A DNA stretch of 7,138 nucleotides from Halieaceae bacterium (GTDB taxonomy: Bacteria; Pseudomonadota; Gammaproteobacteria; Pseudomonadales; Halieaceae): contig JABIZW010000228.1 of NCBI GenBank assembly GCA_018666295.1, forward strand, positions 1-7,138, read 5' to 3'. A program made the position numbers and the translations under genes. The notes beneath the pieces were generated by a model. It saw nothing but the letters and a program-made list of their open reading frames with translations. It searched no databases and was not told the DNA's origin. Shown here piece by piece: positions 6,383 through 7,138 of the stretch (positions are counted from its first letter, which is position 1; the number at the start of each line of letters is the position of its first letter).

Positions 6383-7138
6383 TTACAGCGTTTCCGTTGG
6401 ATCGATTTCTACAAACCAACTCATTTTTCGACCGATTTTAAGTTGCGAGCCTATTTCAACGGCTTGTTGCAACACCGCATGCACCTCTTTTCTCGATTGA
6501 CTGTGGGCAATGACTTGGTAGCGGTATAGTCCCGCGCGCCGCGTCATCAGTGTCGGCATGGGGCCCATCACTCTCACGGTTTGCGAGACGGTGATCTTCG
6601 CTGTGAGTTGCGTTAAAAACTCGATGGCGTCAACTTCGGTTTTACTGTCGCAGCGAATCAACCCCAGCGCGCCACTTGGGGGTAGACCTAAGGCGCGTCT
6701 GCGAGCCAGTAGTTCATGCGCTTGTTCAGAGTACGGTCGATCCAGTATCTGCTGAATTAACGGGTGATCGGGATTGCGCGTTTGAATGAGCACCTTGCCG
6801 GGTAAATGAGCTCTGCCTGACCGTCCAGAGACCTGGACAAGTAATTGCAGTAAGCGCTCTTCTGCACGGAAGTCGGGGCTAAACAGTAGGGCGTCTGCAT
6901 CGACCACCACCACACAGGTCACGCGGGGGAAGTCATGCCCTTTTGACAGCATTTGTGTCCCCAAAAGAATCGCGCTCGATGCCTCTTTGATTTGATTTAA
7001 AACACTTTGAAGGGCACTGAGGTTTGAGACGCTGTCGCTGTCAATTCGAAACAGCGGAGTGGCGTTAAAAAGACGTTGTACGATCAGTTCAAGCTGTTCT
7101 GTGCCAATCCCTTTGCTGGATAAGCGAACACTGTGACA
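6383..7138 (-). CDS. priA: Primosomal protein N' PriA, C-terminal part (cut by window edge)
   Basis: PriA is the 3'-to-5' DNA helicase that recognises stalled forks and reloads the replicative helicase. Only the last 251 residues are visible; the reading frame stays open to the right edge, and the full protein is usually about 730 residues. The visible part starts at a cysteine that should be the last of the zinc-binding region, followed by GIGTEQLE. Then come helicase motif V as LLGTQMLSKGHDFP (58-71 of the visible part), DADALLFSPDFRAEERLLQLL, and motif VI as QVSGRSGR (102-109). The C-terminal domain follows, with GLPPSGALGLIR, VMGPMPTLMTRRAGLYRYQV and the closing WFVEIDPTETL. Motif VI has serine where I recall alanine at two positions (QVAGRAGR), probably a mild variation. 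The stop is TAA at 6385-6383. Confidence 0.96.
   Translation of the reverse strand, partial: CHSVRLSSKGIGTEQLELIVQRLFNATPLFRIDSDSVSNLSALQSVLNQIKEASSAILLGTQMLSKGHDFPRVTCVVVVDADALLFSPDFRAEERLLQLLVQVSGRSGRAHLPGKVLIQTRNPDHPLIQQILDRPYSEQAHELLARRRALGLPPSGALGLIRCDSKTEVDAIEFLTQLTAKITVSQTVRVMGPMPTLMTRRAGLYRYQVIAHSQSRKEVHAVLQQAVEIGSQLKIGRKMSWFVEIDPTETL

Noticed and set aside
1..7138. A defence system, mobile element or other accessory island.
   Set aside because: All nine genes are known chromosomal families in a conserved order, with even base composition to the eye and no integrase, transposase, tRNA or repeat boundaries.

Overview
The window is one uninterrupted stretch of bacterial chromosome in which every gene lies on the minus strand. 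In transcription order (right to left) they are: 3' part of priA, argS, a SPOR-domain cell-division-type gene, a DUF971 gene, ubiE, ubiJ, ubiB, hisI, and the 5' part of hisE. Nine protein genes fill nearly all of the sequence. The largest gap is 63 bases (priA to argS), and most junctions are overlaps or gaps under 30 bases. I see no RNA genes, mobile elements, CRISPR arrays, prophage genes or sizeable repeats.

The protein families and the gene order (priA-argS-SPOR gene ... DUF971 ... ubiE-ubiJ-ubiB-hisI-hisE) point to a gammaproteobacterium. From memory, Pseudomonas aeruginosa has the same order, but with hslV-hslU between the SPOR gene and the DUF971 gene and a polyhydroxyalkanoate (pha) cluster between DUF971 and ubiE. 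Both blocks are absent here, so the window looks like a compact version of that locus. A marine, streamlined pseudomonad-like lineage is a reasonable guess, but I cannot name a genus.

Right part (about 4060-7138): PriA restarts stalled replication forks, ArgRS charges tRNA-Arg, and a FtsN-like SPOR protein probably works in septal peptidoglycan binding. The SPOR start codon lies 2 bases after the argS stop. Middle (3656-4042): a 128-residue DUF971 protein of unknown function. Left part (1-3627): three ubiquinone genes and two histidine genes. These are the C-methyltransferase UbiE, the SCP2-domain lipid-binding accessory factor UbiJ, the atypical kinase/ATPase UbiB, and HisI and HisE, which catalyse histidine steps 3 and 2. 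The junctions from ubiE to hisE are overlaps or short gaps, with several GTG starts, which suggests one translationally coupled transcript.

I found no new biological system. The region is mainly housekeeping. The points worth a second look are the missing hslVU, the glycine-to-alanine change in the metal-binding loop of UbiB, and the close linkage of the DUF971 gene to the ubiquinone genes.
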